Assembly: GCA_014763895.1 (NCBI GenBank)
Contig: JACXUM010000004.1
Location: 1-64,000, forward strand
DNA from: Campylobacterales bacterium
GTDB lineage: Bacteria; Campylobacterota; Campylobacteria; Campylobacterales; Sulfurovaceae
Length of the DNA: 64,000 bases
Reading direction: 5' to 3'
Positions 35,874-44,905 of this stretch are shown one piece after another (the stretch's first letter is position 1; each line of letters opens with the position of its first letter). A model generated the notes under the pieces. That model was given only the letters and a program-made list of their open reading frames with translations. It had not been told where the DNA came from and ran no database searches. The position numbers and the translations under genes were made by a program.

Positions 35874-36881
35874 ATGTCACACCTGCCTTTTTTTTACGTT
35901 TCTATTTTTTTGATCTCTTTGGGTTTCCAATGGATCATCCTTTATATTTCCCATAAATACAACTTCTTCATTGACTGCCACATAGAAAAAAAACCCCAAA
36001 AGTTTCATATGAATGCAACACCCAGAGCAGGCGGTATCGGAATCTTTGTGGGTATCCTTTTTCTCATGTCTACACCCTTGGGCTGGAAGCTTCTTTTTTC
36101 GATACTTCTTGCCTTTTTAAGCGGTATCTTTGAAGATTTTCACCACACCCTGAAGCCTAAAACCCGTTTGCTTCTGCAACTCATTGCCGCAACCGCCGCA
36201 GTACTTCTAACCCATTCAGTGGTAACCTATCTTGGGATGGGGATCTATCTGCCATACTGGATTGCCATACTCTTTAGCATCTTCAGTATTGTAGGGCTCA
36301 TGAACGCGATCAATATCATCGACGGGTTCAACGGTTTGGCTTCGGGTATTATCCTGCTAATATTAATCTCTTTTGGATTTACTTCACTACAGGTAGGCAA
36401 CACGGAAGTGCTACATATTATCCTGATCGTAGCCGCTGCCCTCGTCGGTTTCTTTGTTGTGAATTTTCCCAAAGGCAAAATATTCCTGGGGGACGGTGGA
36501 GCGTATATGTTAGGGTTCATTGCCGCGCTGATCGGCATTTTTTTAGCCAGTAACTATACCGCCGTAAGCCCTTGGTATATCCTGGCTGTTTTGATATATC
36601 CTGTATGGGAAGTACTCTTTTCGATCTACCGTAAAAGCCATGCGGGACGCTCCCCAATGGAGCCGGACGGTTATCATCTGCATATGCTGATCTACCGGCA
36701 TATTACAAATAACAATCCCCTCACCTCCCTCCTTATCGTTTTGGGCTGCGCACCGTTTATACTTGCGCCCATTCTCTATGCACATAACTCTACGGCCAAT
36801 ATTTTGACCATTCTGCTTTTTATCGTTTGCTATACACTGCTTTACAGGTCTCTTTACAACAAAGAATCCCTGAAACAATAG
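35874..36881 (+). CDS. wecA: WecA/MraY-family polyprenyl-phosphate sugar-1-P transferase
   Basis: A 335-residue polytopic membrane protein (about 10-11 spans) that should start glycan assembly by adding a HexNAc-1-P to undecaprenyl phosphate. Family motifs: TPRAGGIGIF (49-58), an acidic pair E87-D88 where many members have DD, NIIDGFNGLASG from N147, FLGDGGA (204-210) and a C-terminal DGYHLH. ATG start. It is convergent with pglB, with a 3-nt gap, and faces the whole glycan operon, so it is probably the initiator of that lipid-linked glycan. Confidence 0.9.
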   Translation: MSHLPFFYVSIFLISLGFQWIILYISHKYNFFIDCHIEKKPQKFHMNATPRAGGIGIFVGILFLMSTPLGWKLLFSILLAFLSGIFEDFHHTLKPKTRLLLQLIAATAAVLLTHSVVTYLGMGIYLPYWIAILFSIFSIVGLMNAINIIDGFNGLASGIILLILISFGFTSLQVGNTEVLHIILIVAAALVGFFVVNFPKGKIFLGDGGAYMLGFIAALIGIFLASNYTAVSPWYILAVLIYPVWEVLFSIYRKSHAGRSPMEPDGYHLHMLIYRHITNNNPLTSLLIVLGCAPFILAPILYAHNSTANILTILLFIVCYTLLYRSLYNKESLKQ

Positions 36882-36884
36882 GAT

Positions 36885-38990
36885 CTATTTTTTGAGTTTG
36901 TAGATCCTGCTATAGGGAGATGAAACAACCAGCTCAAAGAGATTTGGATCATACTTGCCCAGCATAAACATCTGAACATACATTGAGTGGAAAATCTCCG
37001 GATCCATCACAACAAACTGCCCATAACTCTGCATATAAACGATCACGAACTCGCCATCTTGATGATACATTTGCGATTGCAGTTTGACCGTTCCATCGTT
37101 GCTATTTTGCGTCATGATAAACTGCTTCACGGATTTGGGCTGTGATCCCCAATATAATTTACCTTGATTTGCATCAAAACCAATGCCATTATCAAACAGA
37201 ATAATCCCTTTGTCATTTTTTACTGCACGCGTAGGATAAAAAACTATTTCCCTTTCTTGTTTTCCTGTCGTCAGATCCAAATTACCAAAAAGCGTAACCG
37301 TAGGGAAAATACCCAACATACGATAGGGGAGATAAAGATAAATATCCCGTGTTCTTTCAGGCAAATGAAACATCGGATCTTCAAGCTCAGACAACATGAG
37401 ATTTGGATCGATCTGATCTTTTTGTCCGTTTTTGAATAATGTATCAGCCACCTCTTTATAATCTGAACTTACGTAAGTTTCAACCGCCATACGGCTTAAA
37501 TTTGCGGCCAAATCAGAAGAAGATGTCTGTAATATCTTGGAAATAATAAAATTATCGTTATTATGTTTTCCCCCATCTATAAGAGTATTCGTATCAGAAT
37601 AAAACCAGATAGGATATCCGTAATCCCACCATGTCAGCGTATAATCTTTCGTATCGGCCATCTTGTCAAGCTTTACCAGATCTTCAACCTCAGCTTTATT
37701 CATAACCGTAGGCACTTTGTAATCTATAATATGTTTGATATTTGGGTAAAGCATCGCAATAGTCCCAAACACAACAAGGGCATATCGGAACTTCTTCTCT
37801 TTGAAAAATTCACTCACTACAAATAAAAGGTACACAGCCGACATTGCCGCAACCGGTACCGCATATACCGTAAACCGAAGCCCTCCAAAAAGCGCAAAAA
37901 TACCAATGCCCATCAGAGGCAATGCAAGCAGGAAAGCCTTATGCCGCACTACCAAAAGGATATAACCGACAAACGACAGAATAACCCCAAGCTGAGACCC
38001 GGAAATCCTTTCGGCGAATGTTTTGAAATCGATTTGCCCGGCTTCCCTGACTGTTTGTACCACAGAATAAAAATGTAACCCTTCGGCATTTGTCCCGGTA
38101 GAAAGATAATTCATCACTTTACCCATTATAATGCCGAATACATTGCCAAAGATCAGTAACGCGATGAATGCCACACCTGCCCCGATCATCAGATGTTTTT
38201 GGGAAAGTGTTGTTTTTGGTATAGCAAGATACAAAACGATAACTGCTAAAATATGTGCCAAATATTCATAAGATTTAGGAAGACCAAACGGTGTCATCGC
38301 TGTAAAAACCAACAGCATCGAAACATAGGTGAGTTTCTCGTCTCGATGATACCACATGAGATACATGCCATAAATGATCCCCATAGCATAAATGATCGAT
38401 GCCCCCTGATCATATAAAAACGGATAGATAGAGATAGCCATGGCTGCATAAAGGGCACTTCGGACATTAAAATCGATCGTACTTTTCATCAGAAAATACA
38501 ATATGAACATCGGCGCCATCGCTGAAAACATATCCGTATCATAATAACCCACCATCGTGCGGTTATAATAACTCAATGCTATCGAGCCCAGCAGCGCTGC
38601 AAAAAATCCCCATTCCGTTTGTTTATACAATTTTGCTATTAAAATAATCGGGATAACCACCAGACTGGAAACAACGGCAGGCAGATAAAGTAGGATAGTC
38701 TCAAAGCTAAACGGCGTTATCTTGGTTAACAAAACTGTAAAAAAGACCAACCCAAACTCTCCCCCATGCGGAATTCTAGGATTGTTCTGATGCAAATCCC
38801 ACAATGCCTGCTGTGCACCTGCGGCAAAAAAATAACCGTCATTGGTATTGATCATCAATTGACCGTTCCAGACAAATTGGTCATTGCCATGGAACTGATA
38901 GATCCAGATCATTCTTAACACAAAACTGAACAGATAGGCGATCAGTATCATTATGGATATCTGTAAAGGAGTATATTCTTTTTTGACCAT
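36885..38990 (-). CDS. pglB: PglB-type oligosaccharyltransferase (STT3 family)
   Basis: A 701-residue STT3-type enzyme that moves a lipid-linked oligosaccharide onto Asn of D/E-x-N-x-S/T sequons on the periplasmic face. About 13 N-terminal spans precede a soluble C-terminal domain. Every catalytic element of the Campylobacter enzyme has a counterpart: D51 (TNDGYFF), D151/D153 (YYDTDMF), E316 (TVREAG), R372 (GLRFTVY), WWDYG (454-458) and M558xxI561. ATG start. It is the last gene of the glycan operon, 13 nt after a GT2 gene, so the glycan made here is likely its substrate. Confidence 0.95.
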   Translation of the reverse strand: MVKKEYTPLQISIMILIAYLFSFVLRMIWIYQFHGNDQFVWNGQLMINTNDGYFFAAGAQQALWDLHQNNPRIPHGGEFGLVFFTVLLTKITPFSFETILLYLPAVVSSLVVIPIILIAKLYKQTEWGFFAALLGSIALSYYNRTMVGYYDTDMFSAMAPMFILYFLMKSTIDFNVRSALYAAMAISIYPFLYDQGASIIYAMGIIYGMYLMWYHRDEKLTYVSMLLVFTAMTPFGLPKSYEYLAHILAVIVLYLAIPKTTLSQKHLMIGAGVAFIALLIFGNVFGIIMGKVMNYLSTGTNAEGLHFYSVVQTVREAGQIDFKTFAERISGSQLGVILSFVGYILLVVRHKAFLLALPLMGIGIFALFGGLRFTVYAVPVAAMSAVYLLFVVSEFFKEKKFRYALVVFGTIAMLYPNIKHIIDYKVPTVMNKAEVEDLVKLDKMADTKDYTLTWWDYGYPIWFYSDTNTLIDGGKHNNDNFIISKILQTSSSDLAANLSRMAVETYVSSDYKEVADTLFKNGQKDQIDPNLMLSELEDPMFHLPERTRDIYLYLPYRMLGIFPTVTLFGNLDLTTGKQEREIVFYPTRAVKNDKGIILFDNGIGFDANQGKLYWGSQPKSVKQFIMTQNSNDGTVKLQSQMYHQDGEFVIVYMQSYGQFVVMDPEIFHSMYVQMFMLGKYDPNLFELVVSSPYSRIYKLKK

Positions 38991-39003
38991 CTTCTAAAAA
39001 CCT

Positions 39004-39819
39004 TTAAACTTTTCTTAAAGCATTATACACTTTTTTCAATACATAAACCGGAAACAATCTTGGAACAGCTCTTAAAAAAAGATTTCTACGATATTCATAC
39101 ATCGATAGAAACCCCCGTTCCCATACTGTTTTTTGAAAATTCCACTCATTTTGAAAGTAATTCCATCCCTGTCTACGCAGTATCATAGTGCGACCTGTTC
39201 TGGCATTGACCAAGATCTCATTAATATTGGCAAACCTATAACCTTTTTGCAGTAAACGTATCCATAAAAAGTAGTCTTCAAATCCGTTCATCGGTACATA
39301 ATTGCCTACAGACTTTACTGCACTTTTTCTGAACATCACTGTCATATGGTTAATCGGGTTTCGATATTTGGCATAGGATACGATATCCTCATGCCTCTGA
39401 GGAGGTTTTCTTTCTCCGCTAGATCGGACGGGATCATCTTCAAATTCGGAAATCCATGTGCCGAGTATATCAATGTCAGGATGATTCGACAGATAATCAA
39501 TCTGTTTTTCAAAACGATCTGGCATCGCGATGTCATCCCCATCCATTCTTGCTATCCACTCATATCGACAGGCATCAACCCCCTTTGCTAATGCCGTACC
39601 CAATCCGACATTTTTTTCCAAAGCCAGGACAATATAAGGAATCTGGGAAGCATCAGCATGTCGGACTATCACCTCATCCAGCCCGTTCGTTAAAGGGCCG
39701 TCTTTTACAAGGACAATCTCATCAGCTTTCACTGTTTGATTTTCTATACTGCTTAATGCTTCTTCCAAAAAAGAGGGCTTTTCTTTATAATAAACAGAAA
39801 TTAGAACAGAAAATTTCAT
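39004..39819 (-). CDS. family 2 glycosyltransferase
   Basis: A 271-residue GT-A enzyme starting MKFSVLISVYYKEKPSFLEEAL, with IARMDGDDIAMPDRFEKQ holding the DxD nucleotide-sugar metal site and W-I-S-E-F context. It resembles AmsE-type galactosyl or GalNAc transferases of exopolysaccharide and PglA-like loci. Start at ATG 39817-39819 with AGG 7 nt upstream; the GTG one codon before is rejected. Cytosolic, last sugar-adding gene before pglB. Donor sugar not predictable. Confidence 0.9.
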   Translation of the reverse strand: MKFSVLISVYYKEKPSFLEEALSSIENQTVKADEIVLVKDGPLTNGLDEVIVRHADASQIPYIVLALEKNVGLGTALAKGVDACRYEWIARMDGDDIAMPDRFEKQIDYLSNHPDIDILGTWISEFEDDPVRSSGERKPPQRHEDIVSYAKYRNPINHMTVMFRKSAVKSVGNYVPMNGFEDYFLWIRLLQKGYRFANINEILVNARTGRTMILRRQGWNYFQNEWNFQKTVWERGFLSMYEYRRNLFLRAVPRLFPVYVLKKVYNALRKV

Positions 39820-39822
39820 CAC

Positions 39823-40680
39823 TTACCTACTTTTCTTTGATAATTCTATCACTAAATCTTCACTAACCTTACGTGCAAAAAGAATATCGGGCACACTGTT
39901 AAGCCGTTGAAGTGCTTGTTTGGAAAGATAGTTCGGACTATTTTTGCCCTTCTCCCACTCCATATAATATAAATTATTATTGATCACATTTTTTTTGAAC
40001 TCAGAATTCAACAATACAACCTGAAAAAAGTGTTCATCCCCGCATACGCTGTACCTAAATTGATCTAAAAAATCTTGATGATTATCAATATAATTTAAAA
40101 TATACTCCATTGCTTCAATCGACAAATTAAACCAGGAAGACCCTTTGTAAAGAGCAAATTTTTTTAATATCTTCCTCTCTGGCAAGATTTTTTGCTGAAG
40201 TTCTCTTATGATTTTTTGAAGAATACGTATCACGATATTTCGATTGTGAATATTTTCTGAAAAAAAGTTATATCTTAAAATCCGCCATCTAAAATCTCTG
40301 ATATCTTCATACGCTATAAACTCTTTATCCCTGTTTTTTTCAAAAAAAGTGTTCATAAAACTTGAAGATTTGACAGGAAAATCCTCACCTGACATCAGCT
40401 GAATCCGATCAAAGCGTATATTGCTGCAATGTACATTTCTCATTAGCAATAATGTTGCTTCAACTTGAGAAAACCCGCTCCAATTGACGATCACTCTATC
40501 TTCAATGATATGAACCTGTTGATGATTTGCATACTTCCTCCGTAAAGCTTGATACAAATCTTCATTTTTTTTATCTACGTGAATAAAACCATGGTGTTTA
40601 TCATTATTTAACAAGCATGAAATCAACGATTTGATCTGCTCACTATTTTTATAAACCTGGATCAAATAAGCAATGGTCAT
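39823..40680 (-). CDS. GT14 (core-2/I-branching-like) glycosyltransferase
   Basis: A 285-residue protein with the pattern of beta-1,6-N-acetylglucosaminyl/xylosyltransferases: AYLIQVYKN start, HVDKKNED, WSGFSQVEATLLLM, and RIQLMSGEDFPVKS, then a WFNLS segment. In animals this family makes branched O-glycans; bacterial members are found in capsule and LPS loci. It may put a branch on the glycan. ATG start, overlapping the upstream GT4 gene by 4 nt. Confidence 0.85.
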   Translation of the reverse strand: MTIAYLIQVYKNSEQIKSLISCLLNNDKHHGFIHVDKKNEDLYQALRRKYANHQQVHIIEDRVIVNWSGFSQVEATLLLMRNVHCSNIRFDRIQLMSGEDFPVKSSSFMNTFFEKNRDKEFIAYEDIRDFRWRILRYNFFSENIHNRNIVIRILQKIIRELQQKILPERKILKKFALYKGSSWFNLSIEAMEYILNYIDNHQDFLDQFRYSVCGDEHFFQVVLLNSEFKKNVINNNLYYMEWEKGKNSPNYLSKQALQRLNSVPDILFARKVSEDLVIELSKKSR

Positions 40681-41720
40681 TTGCTACCGTCTTTAATGAT
40701 TCTGCTATAAAGCATCAGATAATGATCTGCCATCACGGCAGAGGTATACGTGTTATTAAATTTTTGAAATATTTTTTCACCGTAACTATCTTTTTTTTCA
40801 TTGATTGCTTCTATTGCCGAACAGAGATCATTGATATTTTCCAATTCAAAGTATATGACCTCTTCCTTGCTAAACAACTCTTGAAAAATAGGAATATTGG
40901 AACATACAACCGGTTTTTTTTGTCTTGCGATCTCCTGCAGTGCCAAAGAAAAACCTTCAGAACGTGACGGAACTACAAAGAGGTCCATAGCATCGATAAA
41001 CAGTGCAATGTTTTTTTGAAAACCCGTAAAAAAAACCCTCTCTTCAACTCCGTATTCTTTGGCCAATTGTTTTAAATTCTCAACCTGCTGTCCTGTCCCG
41101 GCTATGTAAAAAGAATAGTTCTTTAAGTATTTCAAAGCTTGCACTACCTGGTCAAACCCTTTTCTTTTTGTAATATCACCCGACCCGATAACGCCTATTT
41201 TGATCAGGTTGTCTTTGTCGAATTGTTTTTCATGAACCAATATATCAACATCTGAAGGTATACCGTTATAGACATAGTCCAACTTTTTGTTTTTCCAAAA
41301 CTTTTGGTAATACTTTACCGCATCTTTTGATAAAGTAACTATTTGATCATGTTTTGAAGTTACGATATTCCAAACTTTTTCCAACAAAAATGCTTTCATC
41401 GGATTATATGCATATTTAAAATCTTCTTTCACATAATTATGAAGCGTAGTAACCGTCTTTGCTTTATGAATCGATTTACGATGCCACCAGACATATGCAT
41501 CAGGCACAACACCATGAGAGTGGATGATGTCGTAAGCATCAAAATCTATTTTTTCAAAAAAACCGATTCGATTTGCTTTGACAGGAAATTCTATGCTTTT
41601 GATATCTTTAAAATAAAAAACATCCACATCATGTTTTTTCTTCAGCTCACGGCACAGATACTTAACCACATTAACAGGGCCGCTTTGTGCGATATAGGGT
41701 ACCAGATATGCTATTTTCAT
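40677..41720 (-). CDS. family 4 glycosyltransferase
   Basis: A 347-residue GT-B enzyme. The N-lobe starts MKIAYLVPYIAQSGPVNVVKYL with IIHSHGVVPDAYVWWH. The C-lobe has IGVIGSGDITKRKGFDQVVQAL and the donor-binding SRSEGFSLALQEIARQ (EX7E-like). Retaining mechanism, cytosolic. ATG start, 4-nt overlap with the upstream gene. Specificity unknown. Confidence 0.9.
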   Translation of the reverse strand: MKIAYLVPYIAQSGPVNVVKYLCRELKKKHDVDVFYFKDIKSIEFPVKANRIGFFEKIDFDAYDIIHSHGVVPDAYVWWHRKSIHKAKTVTTLHNYVKEDFKYAYNPMKAFLLEKVWNIVTSKHDQIVTLSKDAVKYYQKFWKNKKLDYVYNGIPSDVDILVHEKQFDKDNLIKIGVIGSGDITKRKGFDQVVQALKYLKNYSFYIAGTGQQVENLKQLAKEYGVEERVFFTGFQKNIALFIDAMDLFVVPSRSEGFSLALQEIARQKKPVVCSNIPIFQELFSKEEVIYFELENINDLCSAIEAINEKKDSYGEKIFQKFNNTYTSAVMADHYLMLYSRIIKDGSK

Positions 41721-42736
41721 TTTGCTCTGCTTTGAATAAAATATTTTAAGGTAACAATACGGTATCTAACTGACTTTAACATTGTTTGCAGCTGTGCTGT
41801 CCTTTTGATACCGAATAACCAAAATAATAAATCATACAATACCGTTTTTTTGGGATATCGATATCCCAAAATACCCAATTTTTCTTTTATCTTTTGCAAT
41901 GTATCGGCCGCCTCTTGATCCAGAGGATATAATTGTATCAAAGCTCTTGTAAAAACTGTTTTCAATGCCGGCATAAAATCCTGTTTACATTGTTTCACAT
42001 GCTGTACATAGAGTTCTATGCTTCTGATGTAGGAAAGTGATGCACGCTGTGAGATTTCTTTTGACAAGCTGCCAGGTGTATCTGTTCGATAATACGAAAT
42101 ACTCTTGGGCACAAAAATGATGTTTTTGCTTGCTAGAATTACCCTGGCAAAAAACTCTCCATCATCATTATTGCTCAAGGCTTCATTCCATCCTCCCGAG
42201 GCTTCAATTAATGATCGATGCATCAGATACCCAAGCGGGGGAATAGCCTCGGCATTTAACCACATCATATATAAAAACTCGCATGGATCAAACTGTTTTT
42301 GACGGTAAATTTCCATATCCCTTTCTAAAATATTTTTTTTATCTTTATAAAAATACTCACATTTCCCAAAACACAATGTAGCTGTTTCCTCTTCCAACAT
42401 GTTTTGCATTTGTACCATGATTTTATCTTCATGCAAACAATCATCCGCATCAATATACTGGATATACTCCCCTTTTGCATAGGCAAAAGCTTTGTTTCTG
42501 GCTGCTGATGCTCCACTGTTTTGTTGTGAATATACTTTGATATGCCGATGCAATGTTTCATACTCTCTCGCTATTGCAAGACTGTTATCGGTTGAACCAT
42601 CATCGATGATAATAACTTCAAGGTTCTTATAAGTTTGGCAAATAATGGAATCTAAACACTCCGAAATATATCGATTTGCATTATAAAGAGGTATCAAAAC
42701 GGATACTAACGGCAAATGGGCTGAAGACAGATTCAT
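41717..42736 (-). CDS. family 2 glycosyltransferase
   Basis: A 339-residue GT2 enzyme with VSVLIPLYNANRYISECLDS, IIDDGSTDNSL, the DxD in QYIDADDCLHEDK, and GGWNEALSNNDDGEF as the catalytic-base region. Start at ATG 42734-42736, giving an ATGA overlap with the upstream gene and AAGG 9 nt before; a TTG seven codons earlier is less likely. The C-terminal 100 residues are helical and basic, as in membrane-associated members. Confidence 0.88.
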   Translation of the reverse strand: MNLSSAHLPLVSVLIPLYNANRYISECLDSIICQTYKNLEVIIIDDGSTDNSLAIAREYETLHRHIKVYSQQNSGASAARNKAFAYAKGEYIQYIDADDCLHEDKIMVQMQNMLEEETATLCFGKCEYFYKDKKNILERDMEIYRQKQFDPCEFLYMMWLNAEAIPPLGYLMHRSLIEASGGWNEALSNNDDGEFFARVILASKNIIFVPKSISYYRTDTPGSLSKEISQRASLSYIRSIELYVQHVKQCKQDFMPALKTVFTRALIQLYPLDQEAADTLQKIKEKLGILGYRYPKKTVLYDLLFWLFGIKRTAQLQTMLKSVRYRIVTLKYFIQSRAK

Positions 42737-43674
42737 TTTTTTCTGCCTTCTATCCAATGTTTTATTTTGACAAGAGTCTTTGTAAAATGGGATATGATAG
42801 GTTTATCGGTTTCCAAGATGAACCCGTATACCGCTTGCGGAAACCCAAAATGATCATACTGGAGCATAAACCTCTCTTTATCATGACTTTGTATTTCCGA
42901 GATCCCTTCTGCCCTAAAATTTGAAAGCGCTTTATCAAGCTGTATATAGGGGATTTCATCTTTTATAAGTTTGATAATGAAATCATAATCTGAGACTATC
43001 CTATATTTTGTTTCAAAAGAATACTTTCTTAAATAATATGTCTTTACAAATAAAGATTGATGTCCTATCGGACTATGTTTCTTATATCTTCGGATATCGG
43101 CTTTTCGTAAAGCTATCTGTTGCTCATTCTTAAAAATGTTAGTATTGCCAAAAATATATCCTGGCTTATCTTTGTTGATATGGGGGACGATACTCTCAAT
43201 GGTATCTTGATCATACCAGTCATCCGCATTTAAAAAACCGGTATAATCTCCTGTTGAAAGACTTATCCCTTTATTCATGGCATCATAGATGCCTTCGTCT
43301 TTCTCGCTCACCCAATAGTCGATCTGATCTTCATATTTTTTGATAATCTCAAGAGTCTCATCAGTAGAGCCGCCGTCGATAATGATATATTCGACATTGT
43401 CATAGTCCTGACTTATCACACTTTGTATGGTTTGTTCTAAATGTTTTTCACCATTAAAAACAACGGTTATGATACTTATTAAGGGTTTGTTCTCAAAAGA
43501 TCTTTTAAAATATCCTTTTGTTCTCAGCCCACCTTCGCCTTTTCGTCCACTGCTCTTAGGTAGGAATAGTACAGAATCAAATTGATCAGTTGGTTTATTT
43601 TCTAATATAGGTTTTTCTTGGATCAACATTTTAGTTGTACTGAATCTATGATCCAAACATATCACATCATCCAT
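42733..43674 (-). CDS. family 2 glycosyltransferase with N-terminal extension
   Basis: A 313-residue protein. The GT2 core begins at about residue 66 (LISIITVVFNGEKHLEQT) with DGGSTDETLEII, DxD in GFLNADDWYDQDT, and HQSLFVK. It is closest to the WcaA/colanic acid type. The first about 60 residues (MDDVICLDHRFSTTK...) are not part of the usual fold. ATG start overlapping the upstream GT4 stop by 8 nt; an internal start after the extension was not excluded. Confidence 0.86.
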   Translation of the reverse strand: MDDVICLDHRFSTTKMLIQEKPILENKPTDQFDSVLFLPKSSGRKGEGGLRTKGYFKRSFENKPLISIITVVFNGEKHLEQTIQSVISQDYDNVEYIIIDGGSTDETLEIIKKYEDQIDYWVSEKDEGIYDAMNKGISLSTGDYTGFLNADDWYDQDTIESIVPHINKDKPGYIFGNTNIFKNEQQIALRKADIRRYKKHSPIGHQSLFVKTYYLRKYSFETKYRIVSDYDFIIKLIKDEIPYIQLDKALSNFRAEGISEIQSHDKERFMLQYDHFGFPQAVYGFILETDKPIISHFTKTLVKIKHWIEGRKK

Positions 43675-44905
43675 TCAATACATCCTTATACAGTTCGATA
43701 TATTTTTGAGCTACTATCTGACTGTCAAACTCTTTTAACACCTTTTCTCGTGCCTTTTGACAAAGCTCTTCATAAGCCGGATGATTCAATATCCACTCTA
43801 TCCCTTTTGCCAAGTCATCAGTATCATACGGTTTTGCCAAATATCCATTGATCCTATCTTCTATCATATCCCTATTGCCGCCAATGTCAAATCCAGTTAC
43901 AGGAGTCCCACATGCCAAACTTTCCATGATGGCATTTGACAAATTCTCCTGTAAACTCGGTACGACCATCACGTCAACCGCACTATATAAAGTGACCAAA
44001 CTTATATCATCATGCAGATGTCCCAGGTAATGTGTCTTAAATCCAAAATCAAACGGTTCTTTTGGTTCACTACTTCCAAATACCACAAATTCAATATTTT
44101 GATCATTTAATGTGAACAATGCTTCACTTAGTTCTTTAAACCCTTTTCTAGGATCACCGGTTGCACTTATAGCGCCAAAGAGCACTAACTTTTTATCCTG
44201 TGACAGATTCCAAAGTTCTCTTGCTTTTTGCTTGTCAAACGGTTTAAACAATCCTGTATCGATAGGATTTGGCAAATTAATATGCTTTTTATCTTTAAGA
44301 AGTGTGCTGTTTTGTGAACATTCATTAAGCCATCTGCTCAATCCCACAATCGTCATATCTGTTTTTCGTGCGAACGTTTTTTGCTTTCTGCCAAACACTT
44401 TACGACTCAGATCATTTTCTGTATCACTTTGCAGGACTTTACAGTTTCCACAATTTTGCCTATAGCCGCCACACTCTTCATCATAATGACATCCTCCCGT
44501 AAAAGCCCACATATCATGAAGAGACCAAACGATAGAAGCTTTGATACGAGCGATATCTTCTACGCTCATCATCCCGCCACATATCCAGTGTAGATGAACG
44601 ATATCGGGGTTTATCTCGTTAATTTTATCGACTATACCACTAAAAGGCAACCAAGAAGGACTAAATAGTGTTTTGGTTCGTTCTTTGTAAAATCTCAACG
44701 GCAAACTATCTAATGTAGGACGAAGTTTACCCAAAGCCTTTTCGATCTTTGTCTTCGGATCAATCACCGTATAGTCATCGCTACTTTTACTTTGTACCAA
44801 CATCTGGCTATCTACACCTTGTGAGAGTAATGCTTGATGCAACCGATATGCAGCTCTTGCAGCACCACCGTTAATATCTGATGTGTTTACTATTAGGATT
44901 TTCAT
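43667..44905 (-). CDS. family 4 glycosyltransferase (WcaC-like)
   Basis: A 412-residue GT-B enzyme with MKILIVNTSDINGGAARAAY, DIVHLHWICGG, the Cys-rich WAFTGGCHYDEECGGYRQNC segment seen in the WcaC/colanic acid subgroup, and the donor site VPSLQENLSNAIMESLACG. The cysteine cluster (four to five Cys at about 140-160) could bind zinc. ATG start; 4-nt overlap with the pyruvyltransferase gene upstream. It marks the lower edge of the AT-rich segment. Confidence 0.88.
   Translation of the reverse strand: MKILIVNTSDINGGAARAAYRLHQALLSQGVDSQMLVQSKSSDDYTVIDPKTKIEKALGKLRPTLDSLPLRFYKERTKTLFSPSWLPFSGIVDKINEINPDIVHLHWICGGMMSVEDIARIKASIVWSLHDMWAFTGGCHYDEECGGYRQNCGNCKVLQSDTENDLSRKVFGRKQKTFARKTDMTIVGLSRWLNECSQNSTLLKDKKHINLPNPIDTGLFKPFDKQKARELWNLSQDKKLVLFGAISATGDPRKGFKELSEALFTLNDQNIEFVVFGSSEPKEPFDFGFKTHYLGHLHDDISLVTLYSAVDVMVVPSLQENLSNAIMESLACGTPVTGFDIGGNRDMIEDRINGYLAKPYDTDDLAKGIEWILNHPAYEELCQKAREKVLKEFDSQIVAQKYIELYKDVLNG

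Noticed and set aside
35881-35895. Phase-variable T tract (eight Ts) near the start of wecA
   Set aside because: Runs of this length are frequent in this AT-rich DNA and no poly-G/C tract of the kind used for switching is present in the glycan genes.
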